DNA of 64,000 bases from Pirellulales bacterium (GCA_018401745.1 JAGYJY010000005.1:1-64000); one strand, 5' to 3'; positions 51,535 to 61,407 are shown, counted from the stretch's first letter. Program-made: numbers and translations. Notes: generated from the letters alone by a model not told the origin.

Positions 51535-52965
51535 ATGACTGATCCACCACCGCTTCCTGAACCACTTGCCCAGCAGCTCGCCACGCTTGGTCAGCAGCGG
51601 CTGCTCGCACACTGGGGCCAGCTGGAACCGACCGCCCGTGATCGTCTCGGCGAGCAGCTTGCCGGGATCGACTGGCGGCAGGTGGCCGCAATGCGGCGGC
51701 TGGCTGCCGACGACACCGCCGCCGCCGCGTTGCCCGTCGATGCAGCATGGCTGACGGCAGCCCACACGCCTGCCGGCCCACGGCTGCGAACCGGAGGCCC
51801 GAGCCCAGGGGGCCTGCTTACGCCCGCTGTGGCTGCCGATTGCGGAACGGCCCTGCTCGCCAGAGGCGGTGCCGGCGCCATCCTTGTGGCGGGCGGCCAG
51901 GCATCCCGGCTGCGGTGTGAAGGCCCCAAAGGCATCTACCCCGTTGGTCCGGTTTCACAGGCGAGCCTGTTCGAACTGCTGCTCGGGCGGGTGCGGGAAA
52001 TCGCCACCCGCAGCGGCCGGCCGATCCCCCTGGCGATCATGACAAGCTCGGCAACCGATTCCGACACTCGTGCCTTTCTCAGCGAGCACGCCTTCTTCGG
52101 GCTCCCGCCTGAGCATGTGCTGATCTTTCAGCAGGCTGATCTACCAGCGCTGGCACTCGAAGCACTCGACCTGCTCCTCGACGCTCACGACCATGTCGCG
52201 GTGGCTCCAGATGGTCATGGAGGGCTCCTTGCAGCGCTCGTCGCCGCCGGCGGACTCGACTGGTTTGCCCAACGTGGGGTCGAGCATGTGGCCTCGTTTC
52301 AGGTCGACAACCCGCTGGCGATGCCGCTCGACCCCGAGTTTCTCGGCTACCACCTGCTGGCCGACGCCGAGTTTTCCACGCAGGTCGTGGAGAAGCAGCA
52401 GCCTGCCGAGCGGGTTGGCGTGGTGGCAGAGCACGACGGGATGCACCGCGTGATCGAATACAGCGACCTCTCCGACGAGCTTGCTGCCGCTCGCAGCCCC
52501 GATGGCCGCCTGCACCTCCGCGCCGGCAGCATTGCCGTGCACGCCTTCGCCCTCGCCTTTCTCCGACGGGCCGCTGCCGCTCCCGACAGCCTGCCGCTCC
52601 ACCTGGCTCGCAAGGCGGTGGCCTGCCTCGACGCCGCCGGCCAGCTGCAACGGCCGGCAGAGCCCAACGCCTTCAAGTTTGAACGCTTCATCTTCGATCT
52701 GATGCCGTTCGCCCAGCGGGTGCTCACCGTGGAGATTGAGGCGGCCGAGGGCTTTGCCCCGTTGAAGAATCCACCTGGTGCCGCAGCCGATGCACCAGAA
52801 CATGTTCAGGCCGCCCTGAGCGCCCAGGCCCACCGGCGATGCGCTGAGGCGGGCGTTGCCGTGGCCGACGGCATCGTGATCGAACTGAGCCCCGCCGTGT
52901 TCACTGCCGCTGACATCCGCCAGCGGGTCCCCTCTGGCCGCATCGACGCAGCCCAGGTGATCTGA
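51535..52965 (+). CDS. UDP-sugar pyrophosphorylase, eukaryotic UAP1-like
   Basis: 476 aa from the ATG at 51535. The nucleotide-binding motif is LVAGGQASRLRCEGPKGIYPV, equivalent to the LAGGQGTRLG..PKG of the UAP/UGP family. Other marks are IMTSSATDSDTRAFL, FGLPPEHVLIFQQ, APDGHGGLLAAL, FQVDNPLAMPLDPEFLGYH, VVAEHDGMHRVIEYSDL and AFKFERFIFDLMPFA. It makes a UDP-sugar (UDP-GlcNAc or similar) from UTP and sugar-1-phosphate. It differs from bacterial GlmU in lacking the left-handed beta-helix. Confidence 0.9.
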   Translation: MTDPPPLPEPLAQQLATLGQQRLLAHWGQLEPTARDRLGEQLAGIDWRQVAAMRRLAADDTAAAALPVDAAWLTAAHTPAGPRLRTGGPSPGGLLTPAVAADCGTALLARGGAGAILVAGGQASRLRCEGPKGIYPVGPVSQASLFELLLGRVREIATRSGRPIPLAIMTSSATDSDTRAFLSEHAFFGLPPEHVLIFQQADLPALALEALDLLLDAHDHVAVAPDGHGGLLAALVAAGGLDWFAQRGVEHVASFQVDNPLAMPLDPEFLGYHLLADAEFSTQVVEKQQPAERVGVVAEHDGMHRVIEYSDLSDELAAARSPDGRLHLRAGSIAVHAFALAFLRRAAAAPDSLPLHLARKAVACLDAAGQLQRPAEPNAFKFERFIFDLMPFAQRVLTVEIEAAEGFAPLKNPPGAAADAPEHVQAALSAQAHRRCAEAGVAVADGIVIELSPAVFTAADIRQRVPSGRIDAAQVI

Positions 52966-52983
52966 GGCGACACCCCCAGACCG

Positions 52984-54069
52984 CTACAGGAGCCTGGCCC
53001 GCCGCAACACGAGCACGAGCCCAACAGTGATCAACGCGGAAAGCCCCCAGAAAAACTTGTAGCCGTGCGTCCAGGCGAGTTCGGGAATGCCTTCGAAGTT
53101 CATCCCGTAGACTCCGCAGAGAAACGTCAGCGGGAGAAAGATCGTGCTGACCACGGCAAGCCGGTTCATCACCAGGTTGGTGCGGTGGGTCGCCACGGTG
53201 AGCGAGAAGTTCATGGCGCTTTCGAGGATGCCGAGGTTGCTCGTGATATCCGAGAGCAGCCGCTCGAGCGTGGCGATCATGCCGCTCATGTAGCCGAGTG
53301 TCGCCTCACTGATGAGCGTGGTCTTGCGGGCCACGAGCTCTTCAAGCACGCGACGGGCCGGCATCACCCGCTTGCGAAGCGCCAGCAGTTCGCCAGTCAC
53401 ATCGGCAAGTTCGAGCAGCGTGGCCTCATTGGCATCGGTCCTCAGTTTCAGCCGCATCGTCTCGACTTCCTGCTCGAGCCGACTCTGCAGCCGCAGATAC
53501 TGATCGACCTGCTCGTTCCAGAACTCGTAGATCAGAAAGCTGGGCGTCGCGGCATGCCGCTGAAAGTCGCAGAGGTAGTCCCGCCGCACCTCTGCCAACA
53601 CCGCCGACGCCCCACGATGAAATGAGACCAGGAAACCCTCGCCGATGAGCAGATGGAGCGTCTGCCCGACGAGCCCGTCGGTGCCATCCACCACGCCAAC
53701 GAGGCTGATCTGCAGCAGACCCTCGCTCCGACGCAGCTCGGAAACCGCCGCCTCGCAACAGCCTGCATCCCCGACAGAGCTGGGATCAAAGCCAGCCAGG
53801 CCGCTGGCCGGCAGCAGTTTGGTGATCACTTCAGGATGGGTCTGCTCGCAGTCGACATCGACCCACACGAACCGCCCTTTGGCGAGCGTATCGACAATGT
53901 CGTCGATTTCAACAGGCCCAGAACTGCGATCCTCGAAATCGAGAAACTCCGCCTGCACGCCCGCAATCGCACGTGGGGGCTGGCGGCGCGGCAAAGCCTC
54001 GGGATTCCGCGATGTATCTGGCACGGCCATACGTGCCGGTGTGAGCCCGTTGCCGGTCTGAACGCTCAT
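52984..54069 (-). CDS. corA: CorA-family magnesium/divalent cation transporter
   Basis: 361 aa from the ATG at 54069; the longer in-frame stretch to 54573 is antisense to manC. A ~290-residue cytoplasmic domain with long helices (QVDQYLRLQSRLEQEVETM, LLALRKRVMPARRVLEELV), then two membrane helices separated by the selectivity motif YGMNFEGIPEL. The C-terminus is basic (RRARLL). Intact. It is convergent with the UAP-like gene and divergent from manC. Confidence 0.94.
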   Translation of the reverse strand: MSVQTGNGLTPARMAVPDTSRNPEALPRRQPPRAIAGVQAEFLDFEDRSSGPVEIDDIVDTLAKGRFVWVDVDCEQTHPEVITKLLPASGLAGFDPSSVGDAGCCEAAVSELRRSEGLLQISLVGVVDGTDGLVGQTLHLLIGEGFLVSFHRGASAVLAEVRRDYLCDFQRHAATPSFLIYEFWNEQVDQYLRLQSRLEQEVETMRLKLRTDANEATLLELADVTGELLALRKRVMPARRVLEELVARKTTLISEATLGYMSGMIATLERLLSDITSNLGILESAMNFSLTVATHRTNLVMNRLAVVSTIFLPLTFLCGVYGMNFEGIPELAWTHGYKFFWGLSALITVGLVLVLRRARLL

Positions 54070-54182
54070 CAATGAATCTCCCGAAAACTTAGGCCGGTCT
54101 GTACCATGCAGCCATTCTCGGTCCCAAGGGCAGTTGAGGGCCGGCAGAAGACGCCAAACACGCACGGAGGGAAAGACGTAAG

Positions 54183-55265
54183 ATGCTGTATGCAATCGTG
54201 ATGGCCGGTGGTTCGGGCACCCGCTTCTGGCCGGCCAGCCGAGCCCGTCTTCCCAAGCAGTTGCTTCCCCTCGGCGGTGAGCGGACGCTTCTCGAAGACA
54301 CGGTGGCCCGCCTGGAGGGCTTGGTTCCGCCGGAACGGACGCTCGTGGTGACCTCCGAAAGGCTGGAGGAGGCTGTCCGCGAGCAGCTGCCGACGGTGCC
54401 CGCTGACCGTATCGTCGGTGAACCCTGCAAACGCGACACCGCCCCCTGCGTGGCGCTGGCGGCCCTGCTGGTGAGCCGGAACGACCCCGAGGCCACCATG
54501 GCGGTGATGCCCTCCGACCATGTGATTCGGCCTGAACAGGCCTTTCGCGATGCGATTCATCAGGCCGCCGCAATCGTGGAGCACGCGCCAGAACGGCTCG
54601 TAACCTTCGGTATCCCTCCCACCTACGCTGCCGAGAGCTTCGGCTACATCGAGCGAGGCGAGCCGCTGGCCGAGCCCCATGGAGACGCTCGCAGCTTTTC
54701 CGTCTGCCGCTTCCGTGAAAAGCCGCCGGCGAGCGTGGCCGAGGAGTATCTCGCTGCGGGCACGTTCCTCTGGAACGCTGGCATCTTTGTCTGGAAAGCC
54801 GCCACGATCCTCAAGGCGATGCGGGAGCAGCAGCCGGAGTGCATGGCCCACCTGGAGAGGATTGTGCAGCACTGGGATTCCCCCGACCGCCGCCGCGTGT
54901 TTGCCGAGGAGTTTGCCGCGATCAAGGGCATCTCCATCGACTACGCCGTGCTCGAGCATGCCACGGACGTGGCGGTCGTTGAGGCTCCGTTCGCCTGGGA
55001 CGACCTGGGCGGCTGGTCCGCCGTGGCCCGACAGCGGGGCAGCGATGCCGACGGCAACACACTTGCCGGGAAGCACCTGGCGATCACCACCAGCGACTCC
55101 ATCGTGCAGTCGGCCCCTGACCATCTGGTCGTCACCATCGGCCTGGAGAATATCCTTGTGGTACACACCCCCGACGCCACGCTGGTGGCAGACCGCTCCC
55201 GCGAGGAGTCGGTCCGCAAGGTGGTGGCCGAACTCGAGTCGCGGGGCTGGCATGAGTATCTCTGA
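54183..55265 (+). CDS. manC: Mannose-1-phosphate guanylyltransferase
   Basis: 360 aa. It makes GDP-mannose for envelope polysaccharides. Motifs are MAGGSGTRFWPASRARLPKQLL, AVMPSDHVI, FGIPPTYAAESFGYIE, FREKP, WNAGIFVWKA and the late SIDYAVLEHA and FAWDDLGGW. It lacks the C-terminal isomerase domain found in bifunctional ManC/AlgA. The last 14 bases overlap the start of the lipase gene. Confidence 0.95.
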   Translation: MLYAIVMAGGSGTRFWPASRARLPKQLLPLGGERTLLEDTVARLEGLVPPERTLVVTSERLEEAVREQLPTVPADRIVGEPCKRDTAPCVALAALLVSRNDPEATMAVMPSDHVIRPEQAFRDAIHQAAAIVEHAPERLVTFGIPPTYAAESFGYIERGEPLAEPHGDARSFSVCRFREKPPASVAEEYLAAGTFLWNAGIFVWKAATILKAMREQQPECMAHLERIVQHWDSPDRRRVFAEEFAAIKGISIDYAVLEHATDVAVVEAPFAWDDLGGWSAVARQRGSDADGNTLAGKHLAITTSDSIVQSAPDHLVVTIGLENILVVHTPDATLVADRSREESVRKVVAELESRGWHEYL

Positions 55266-56331
55266 CGTGTATCGCACGCTCGTGGTCGCACTGCTGGCCT
55301 GCGGCAGCCTTACTGCGGCAGTGTGCCGGGGTCAGTCGACCTCCACCGCCGCACAGGTCCAACCAGCGTCGGCCACCTGGGACGACTGGCTCCGAGAGAT
55401 CCGAGACGGACGCGACGCGTTGGAATGGTCTGACCGTCGGGTGGCCCACGACTGGCGGCTGCAGCAGCACAGCGGCGGCGTCCGCTGGCGGCTACTCGAC
55501 CCAGGCGACGAAGTCGTCGTTGCGGGCCCCCGCGGCGACTGCGAGACGACCTTCCTCAGGCTCCAGGCCGCTGGCACGATCCCGACGGTCAGTGGGCCGA
55601 CCGTTCTCGTGCTCCACGGCCTGGGCCAGGGCAGGCAGTCGATGCAGCCCCTCGTCACGCATCTTCGCCAGACGCTCGACGCCACCGTGCTCTCGATTGG
55701 CTATGCAAGCCCGCAGGCTGGCCTTGAGGTGCATGCCGACACGCTCAACGACGTGATCAAACAGCTGCCCGAGGCGACCACGCTCTCTTTTGTGGGCCAC
55801 AGCCTGGGCAATCTTGTGGTGCGGCGCTGGATGGCCACCGCGCCGCCTCCGACGCTTCAGCGGGTGCAGCGGATGGTCATGCTCGGACCGCCAAACCAAG
55901 GCTCTGAGCTGGCCCGACTGGCGTCACGCATCTGGTTTCTCGCCATGCTCTCTGACGGCCCCACGAGGCAGCTCGGTATCGACTGGGAGAAGGTCGGCAG
56001 CCAGCTGGCTGTGCCCCCGTGCGACTTTGGCATCGTGGCCGGCGGCACGGGTGACGAACGGGGCATGAGCCTGCTGCTTGCTGGCGATGACGATGCGATT
56101 GTGCGGGTGGAGGAAACACGGCTCACTGGGGCGAGCGGCTTCCTGATCCTTCCCGTGCATCATGCCGACATGATGCGAGATACCGCCGTGCAGCGTGCAG
56201 CCGTCTGCTTTCTCAGAGAAGGCAGATTTCCTGAGGCGGATGCCTCGCAAGCAGCTGACGAACCAGCCGGTGACACCGAGGCGGTCGCTGCGCCGGGTGC
56301 TCGCGATGAGGCCGATGGGCATGGCGGCTGA
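55252..56331 (+). CDS. Secreted alpha/beta-hydrolase (lipase-like)
   Basis: 359 aa from the ATG at 55252. Signal peptide (TLVVALLACGSLTAAVCRG). The hydrolase core has the oxyanion region VLVLHGLGQG, the nucleophile elbow GHSLGN with Ser, then MLGPPNQGSELARL. A late Asp (GDDDAIVRVEET) and His (LPVHHADMM) complete the triad, the layout of triacylglycerol lipases. The last ~30 residues are Glu/Ala-rich and overlap the ruvX start. Substrate unknown. Confidence 0.85.
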   Translation: MSISDVYRTLVVALLACGSLTAAVCRGQSTSTAAQVQPASATWDDWLREIRDGRDALEWSDRRVAHDWRLQQHSGGVRWRLLDPGDEVVVAGPRGDCETTFLRLQAAGTIPTVSGPTVLVLHGLGQGRQSMQPLVTHLRQTLDATVLSIGYASPQAGLEVHADTLNDVIKQLPEATTLSFVGHSLGNLVVRRWMATAPPPTLQRVQRMVMLGPPNQGSELARLASRIWFLAMLSDGPTRQLGIDWEKVGSQLAVPPCDFGIVAGGTGDERGMSLLLAGDDDAIVRVEETRLTGASGFLILPVHHADMMRDTAVQRAAVCFLREGRFPEADASQAADEPAGDTEAVAAPGARDEADGHGG

Positions 56332-56818
56332 CGACCCACACGCCGCGGAGGCGACGATTCACCGCGAGGGCCGCGTGGCTGCTGTCGACTACGGCCGCCG
56401 GCGGATCGGCATCGCCGTCTGTGATCGTGAACGGATTCTGGCGAGCCCCCTCACCGTGCGGCAGCCCGGCAAGAACCGCCGCCTGGAAGAAGACTTCTTT
56501 CGCCGCCTGGTCGCCGAAGAGGAACTCGTAGGCTTCATTGTCGGCCTTCCACTGCATGCCGATGGCCGGGAGAGCGAGATGTCGGCGGAAACTCGCCGCT
56601 TCGCCGGCTGGCTGGCCTCTGCAACAGGCCTTCCCGTCGAGTTTCAAGACGAACGCTACACCTCCGCAGCTGCCGCCGGCCGGCTGGCTGGCGTTGGCCT
56701 CTCTCGCGGATCCAAAAAGGCTCGATCCGATGCGGTCGCGGCTCAAATTATGCTCGAAACCTGGATGGCCCGACGGGCTGTCGAACGCGACACACACCCC
56801 GAGCGAGGCCTCTTGTGA
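56306..56818 (+). CDS. ruvX: Putative Holliday junction resolvase YqgF/RuvX
   Basis: 170 aa if the ATG at 56306 is used; ATGs at 56315 and 56321 are close alternatives. RNase H-like fold: AAVDYGRRRIGIAVCD with the first Asp, VGFIVGLPLHADGRESE, and ERYTSAAA with the Glu, then a C-terminal helix with Asp (KKARSDAVAAQIMLE). Family members act in pre-16S rRNA processing and possibly DNA repair. Its stop overlaps the GTG start of the epimerase-like gene. Confidence 0.9.
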   Translation: MRPMGMAADDPHAAEATIHREGRVAAVDYGRRRIGIAVCDRERILASPLTVRQPGKNRRLEEDFFRRLVAEEELVGFIVGLPLHADGRESEMSAETRRFAGWLASATGLPVEFQDERYTSAAAAGRLAGVGLSRGSKKARSDAVAAQIMLETWMARRAVERDTHPERGLL

Positions 56819-57690
56819 GCAGCGCCCACGCCGCTCCCCACAGCGGCCCCAAGCGGCTGATCGCCGGCTGCGGTGCCCTTGGCATGCGGGTTGCCCGCCG
56901 CTGGATTGCCGCCGGTGATCAGGTCTGGGGCACCACCCGCAGTAGGCACGAGCTGCTCATCGAGGCAGGGATTGTGCCGATCGTGGTTGACCTGGGCTCA
57001 GACAGGCTGCCTGCGTTGCCGGAGGTCGACACGGTGTTTTGGGCAGTTGGCTTTGATCGCCGCAGCGAGACAACCCCGCATCGACCTCCACGTCGGCGGT
57101 CTGGCTCGCTTGCTCGACGCTGTTCCATCAGCGGTTCGCGTCGTGCTGTCGAGCTCCACGGGCGTGTGGGGAGATGGAGACGGCGAACTGGTCGACGAGC
57201 AGACGCCGGTCTGTCCAAGCAGGCCCTCGGCTGCGGCGCTCGTCGAGGCCGAGACGATGCTTCGCAGGCATCCCAAGGGCCCCGGCGTGGCCCTCCGCTT
57301 TGCCGGCCTCTACGGCCCGGAACGGCTGCCCCGGCTTGATGACCTGCGGGCCGGCCGCGAGATCACTGCGGATCCAGCGAGCTGGCTCAACCTGATTCAT
57401 CTCGACGACGCAGCGTCGGTCGTCTGCTGGGCTGCCGACGCGGCAGCTCCGGCCCCCTCTACGTGGTCTCAGACGGACGGCCGCTGCGGCGTGGCGACTG
57501 GTACACACGACTCGCCGAGATGACGACAAGCCCACCGCCACGGTTCGTTGCGGCTGCGGCCGCAGCCCGCGGCGGCAACAAGCGGGCAGACCCTTCGCTG
57601 CTGCTGAGCCAGCTCTCACCACCGCTGGCCTATCCCGATGCCCTCGCCGCCGTCGAGGCCATGATGCGGGCCAGCGGAACGTCGTCGTAA
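56815..57690 (+). CDS. NAD-dependent epimerase/dehydratase-like SDR, two frameshifts
   Basis: Extended SDR of the short YeeZ-like type. Frame 1 gives LIAGCGALGMRVARRWIAAG and VFWAVGFDRRSETT, frame 2 IDLHVGGLARLLDAV, VVLSSSTGVWGD and LRFAGLYGPERLPRL, and frame 3 LYVVSDGRPLRRGDWYTRLAEM to the stop at 57690. An extra C in the CCCC near 57075 and a missing base in the GGCCCCC near 57452-57458 explain both breaks; the net shift is zero and the repaired protein is 291 aa. The classical YxxxK pair is replaced (TPVCPSRPSAAALVEAE). Substrate unknown. Confidence 0.75.
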
Positions 57691-57742
57691 CGCCTGTAGC
57701 TGCTCCGGCTGGCTGGCCGCTGTTCTCAACTGGCCGCTGTTC

Positions 57743-59995
57743 TCAAGGAGCCTGGACAGACGCAGAGGCAGCCTCGCTGGCGGTCTTCGTCTCCACCTCT
57801 GGCATCGCAAGGCTCGCCAGCCCACTCTGAAGGGCCTGCAGGTAGTCGGTCGTCACCTGCATCGCCTCCTCGAAGTAGAAGTCTTGCTTGACGACCGGCC
57901 GCTTCAAACTGTCGCCCTCTTCGAGCTTCTTCTCTTCCTCATCAGCGGCCTTGAAGTCGTTCCAGTGCTTTACAAACTCGCTCTCCACGAGCGAAATTTC
58001 TTTCTCCTGCTTCCGCAGCTTGTATTTCTCAATGTCGCCGAGCACTTTGCCAAACTCTTGATCTGCCGCCACGCGGGCAGCCGATCGCTCGCGGAGGGCA
58101 GCCACCAGTTCGTCGCTGACGCGGCCCGTCGACTCAAACGAGGCCCTCGGCACACGATCGAAGGCCAGGGCATAGTCGAGATCCGATTCGCCAACCTCGA
58201 GGTGCGTGGTGATACTCGGCAGTTCGACGTCGCTCTTCACGCCTTCATTCTGCGTGCTGTCGCCGGACGGACGGTAGAACTGCTGCATCGTGATCTTGAT
58301 CGCACCGAGCGATGGGGCATTCGGAAGCCGCTGGAAGAGCTGCCGGCCCAGATCGAGCAGGCTCTGCACCGTGCCCTTGCCGTGGGTCGCTTCGTCGCCG
58401 ATCACCAGGCCGCGGCGGTAGTCTTGGATGGCACCGGCCAGGATCTCGCTGGCGCTGGCACTGAACTTATTGATCAGCACCACCAGCGGACCGTCCCATT
58501 CGACTCCAGGCTCCATGTCGTCGTACTGCTGCACACGGTCGTCAGCATCCTTGACCTGCACCACGGGGCCGGTATCGATAAAGAGCCCAGTCAGTGAGAT
58601 CGACTCGGGCAGCGAACCACCGCCATTGTCGCGAAGGTCGATCGCAATGCAGTCAACCTGATCCTGCTTGAACTGCTGGATAATCCGCCGGCAGTCGCGG
58701 GTAGTGCTCTTGTAGTCCGCCTGACCGGAGCGAGCTCCGGTCATGTCCATATAAAAGCTCGGCAGATTGATGACTCCGATCCGCCAGGGCGTGCCATTCG
58801 GCTTCTTGCCCTGCTCGATCACTTCGCCGCGGGCCTCGGAGTCTTTCAGCTCGATCCGATCGCGAACGATGTCGTAGATCTTGGGAGCCGTCTGGCCGAC
58901 AGGAATCACCTTCAGCTGCACGGTCGTGCCTCGCTTGCCCCGAATCAGCTTGACGACTTCGTTGAGGTTCATGTCGACGACGTCGACAAGCTCACCTCCA
59001 GTTCCCTGCCCCACCGCCACAACCCGGTCTTTCTTCTGGAGACGTCCGTCGCGGTCGGCGGCACCCCCGGCCACGATTTCGGCAACGGTCGTGAAGCCGT
59101 CTTCACCGCGAAGTGATGCCCCAATACCGTCGAGTTCCAGCCGCATGCTGATCTGGAAGTTTTCCAGGGTTCCCGGACTCATGTAGGTGGTGTGAGGGTC
59201 AAGACTCGACGTGAGACTCGTCAAATAGGTCTCAAGCAGCTCGTCGGCAGTCATTTTCTGAATCCGCTTGGCGAAGCTGCGGTAGCGTCGCAGCAGCTTG
59301 TCCTGGGCCTCCGGCAGCGGAGTCTTCTCCATTTTTTGCACGAGCAGGTCGTATTTGATCCTCCGTCGCCAGCGGCCCTCGGCATCCTCCTCCGAGGCCG
59401 ACCAGTCGACATCATCGCGATCGACCACGATGGTTTCGGGGACGGTGAAATCAAGGTCCGCCTGGATCAGTGCCTCAATCTGCGGCAGTCGCTGGTTGAT
59501 GCGACTGACAAACCGCTGGTAGACGTCGTAGGCGAAGTCGACGTTGCCACGACGAACGAGGTCGTCGAGCTGGTTCTTTCGCTGCGAGAACTCCGCAATG
59601 TCCGACTGCATGAAATACATTTTCATCGGATCGAGAGCGCCGAGAAACATGTCGAACCAGCGGCCTGCGATTTCGTCGTCGATCGGGCGGCGGGTGAGGT
59701 GCTCGCGCTCGAGGTAGCTGCGAACCGCGAGCGTGATCTGCCGGTCGTTGGGGCCAGGCTCAAGCTGCTCGGCTGCAGCCACATCAGCAGCCAGCGTTTC
59801 CGCAGCAGTCACCGCCAGGGAGCCCGCAAGCACCGCCGCGGCGAGAATGGCACAGGCCAAAATCGGCTGACACAACCCACCGTGAGCCGTCTGCCACCGC
59901 AAGCGGATGGTGTTGTTGGGAATCTTGTGCTGGGAGGCGCCGATACCGCTGCTGTTTCGATGTGCCACGTCTGGCCTCCTCAATCGCTTGGTCAT
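57743..59995 (-). CDS. prc: C-terminal processing (tail-specific) serine protease
   Basis: 750 aa, periplasmic after a signal-like segment (ILACAILAAAVLAGSLAVTAAE). An N-terminal helical domain, a PDZ domain (IGASLRGEDGFTTVAEIVAGGAA in part), and an S41 peptidase domain with the catalytic Ser in KFSASASEILAGA and Lys in THGKGTVQSLLDLG. A C-terminal helical domain follows (KEISLVESEFVKHWND), as in E. coli Prc. It degrades proteins from their C-termini in the envelope. The stop codon lies in a 17-bp duplication. Confidence 0.93.
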   Translation of the reverse strand: MTKRLRRPDVAHRNSSGIGASQHKIPNNTIRLRWQTAHGGLCQPILACAILAAAVLAGSLAVTAAETLAADVAAAEQLEPGPNDRQITLAVRSYLEREHLTRRPIDDEIAGRWFDMFLGALDPMKMYFMQSDIAEFSQRKNQLDDLVRRGNVDFAYDVYQRFVSRINQRLPQIEALIQADLDFTVPETIVVDRDDVDWSASEEDAEGRWRRRIKYDLLVQKMEKTPLPEAQDKLLRRYRSFAKRIQKMTADELLETYLTSLTSSLDPHTTYMSPGTLENFQISMRLELDGIGASLRGEDGFTTVAEIVAGGAADRDGRLQKKDRVVAVGQGTGGELVDVVDMNLNEVVKLIRGKRGTTVQLKVIPVGQTAPKIYDIVRDRIELKDSEARGEVIEQGKKPNGTPWRIGVINLPSFYMDMTGARSGQADYKSTTRDCRRIIQQFKQDQVDCIAIDLRDNGGGSLPESISLTGLFIDTGPVVQVKDADDRVQQYDDMEPGVEWDGPLVVLINKFSASASEILAGAIQDYRRGLVIGDEATHGKGTVQSLLDLGRQLFQRLPNAPSLGAIKITMQQFYRPSGDSTQNEGVKSDVELPSITTHLEVGESDLDYALAFDRVPRASFESTGRVSDELVAALRERSAARVAADQEFGKVLGDIEKYKLRKQEKEISLVESEFVKHWNDFKAADEEEKKLEEGDSLKRPVVKQDFYFEEAMQVTTDYLQALQSGLASLAMPEVETKTASEAASASVQAP

Positions 59996-60345
59996 TCCCG
60001 TGCCGTTGCGGCCTCGAGGGCCCCCTCAAGATCAGGCACCCCATAAAGGCATGTGGCATTGTGGCGAGTTTTCCCCGCCGTGACGAGGTCGAAACCGACA
60101 AACCACCTGCAAAGTCTAGACCGTTGGTCCTGGATGGCCGCCGCGTCACAGGCACATACCGGTCTCCGCCGCCGCAAAACACAACCCCTCCCTCGAAGGG
60201 CCCAGGTGAAAAGATCTCGAACTTGTTCCCCCCGCAGAGTGATTTTTTATACTCTTTTGTTGGTCTCCACGTTTCTTGAGGGGCACTGCTCGCTGCCGCT
60301 CGCCTGCCTGCCACTTCCTGTGACACAACATTTGAGGTCGCCAAC
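59996..60345. other. Divergent intergenic region between prc and the FHA-GAF gene
   Basis: 350 bases without a gene. It holds the starts of two divergent genes. The AT-rich stretch near 60240-60262 stands out in an otherwise GC-rich region. Confidence 0.5.
60223..60253 (+). promoter_or_regulatory. Possible sigma-70-type promoter for the FHA-GAF gene
   Basis: TTGTTC (60223-60228) and TATACT (60248-60253) are separated by 19 bases, slightly long. The GTG start of the gene lies ~90 bases downstream. Confidence 0.25.
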
Positions 60346-61407
60346 GTGTCGACTGAGTCACTTCCTGCCGACGCTCTGCCTGCTGCCTGCAGGCAGCTCA
60401 TTCGCGCGGTGTTGGTGATGCGAATTGGCGGACAACCTGGCCCCACATTTCTCCTCGACCCCTCACGGGAAACCATCCTTGGGCGATCGGGGGACATCGA
60501 CATCGCGTTGGCGGATAGGCTGGCAAGCCGTCGACACGCGATGATTCGCCACCAGGACGGCCAGTGGCTGCTGGAGGACCTCGAAAGCCGAAACGGAACG
60601 TGGCTCGACGGTCGAGCGGTCCACACAGAGCCCCTGCACGACGGCTCAGTCGTGCGGATCGGCATGACCGAACTCGCCTTCCAGGTGCTCGCAGACGAGC
60701 CCACACTGGGAGAACACTCGTCTCGATGCGTGATTCGCTCCGGCCCCGTCGGTCAACTCCAGGGTGACGCGCTGCGGCGCTCGCAGGCTGTCGACTCCGA
60801 GGATGGACGACGCGGGGCCATGCTCTACCAGGCAAGCCTGCGGCTGCTTGCCTCGCGGTCGTCGCAGGAAGTGATCTGCGCGATGCTTGAACTGGTCATC
60901 GAGCATACGGCGGCGTCGGGTGTTGGCTGGTTTCGCATTGGTGCTGAAGCAGCCTTTGAGCCGGTCTGCGTCGTCCCACCAGGCGGCCAGCTTGCTTCAG
61001 CGTTGGCCACACCGTCGATCCGCAGCACGATCGATCAGCTCGTGTCGCGCGAAGGCCAAGCCGTATGGCTGCAGCCCAACCTCGCCGCAGGCGTGAACTC
61101 TGAGCTCGCGTGCATCCCGCTTGTCAACGGCTCGCTGCCTCATGCTGCGGTGGTGGCGATGGCCCCGTGCGGCAGGCTCCGTGACTCTGACTTCGACCTG
61201 CTCGTGGGCCTGACGACGCTTGCCACAGCAGCCTGGGACGGCCATGTCGGAAGCGGCCGCGTCGCCGCAGCCGCAGAGCCACGCTCCCACGACGCCCGCC
61301 AGCCGTCTCTCCGCAGGCCGCTTCGTGAGGATGCTGACAACGAGCTTGCCGGCCTGAGCACCGTCGAACTGGATGCATTCCGCGACGGCATCGACAGTCT
61401 GCACTGA
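60346..61407 (+). CDS. FHA and GAF domain signalling protein
   Basis: 353 aa, GTG start. Residues ~25-120 form a forkhead-associated domain (ILGRSGDIDIAL, SRRHAMIR, LESRNGTWLDG), with the Arg, Ser, His and Asn residues that bind phosphothreonine. Residues ~165-310 look like a GAF domain (SQEVICAMLELVIEHTAASGVGWFRIG, LACIPLV). No kinase or output domain. It probably reads a Ser/Thr-kinase phosphorylation state; partners are unknown. The PQQ-propeller gene follows after 80 bases. Confidence 0.85.
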   Translation: MSTESLPADALPAACRQLIRAVLVMRIGGQPGPTFLLDPSRETILGRSGDIDIALADRLASRRHAMIRHQDGQWLLEDLESRNGTWLDGRAVHTEPLHDGSVVRIGMTELAFQVLADEPTLGEHSSRCVIRSGPVGQLQGDALRRSQAVDSEDGRRGAMLYQASLRLLASRSSQEVICAMLELVIEHTAASGVGWFRIGAEAAFEPVCVVPPGGQLASALATPSIRSTIDQLVSREGQAVWLQPNLAAGVNSELACIPLVNGSLPHAAVVAMAPCGRLRDSDFDLLVGLTTLATAAWDGHVGSGRVAAAAEPRSHDARQPSLRRPLREDADNELAGLSTVELDAFRDGIDSLH

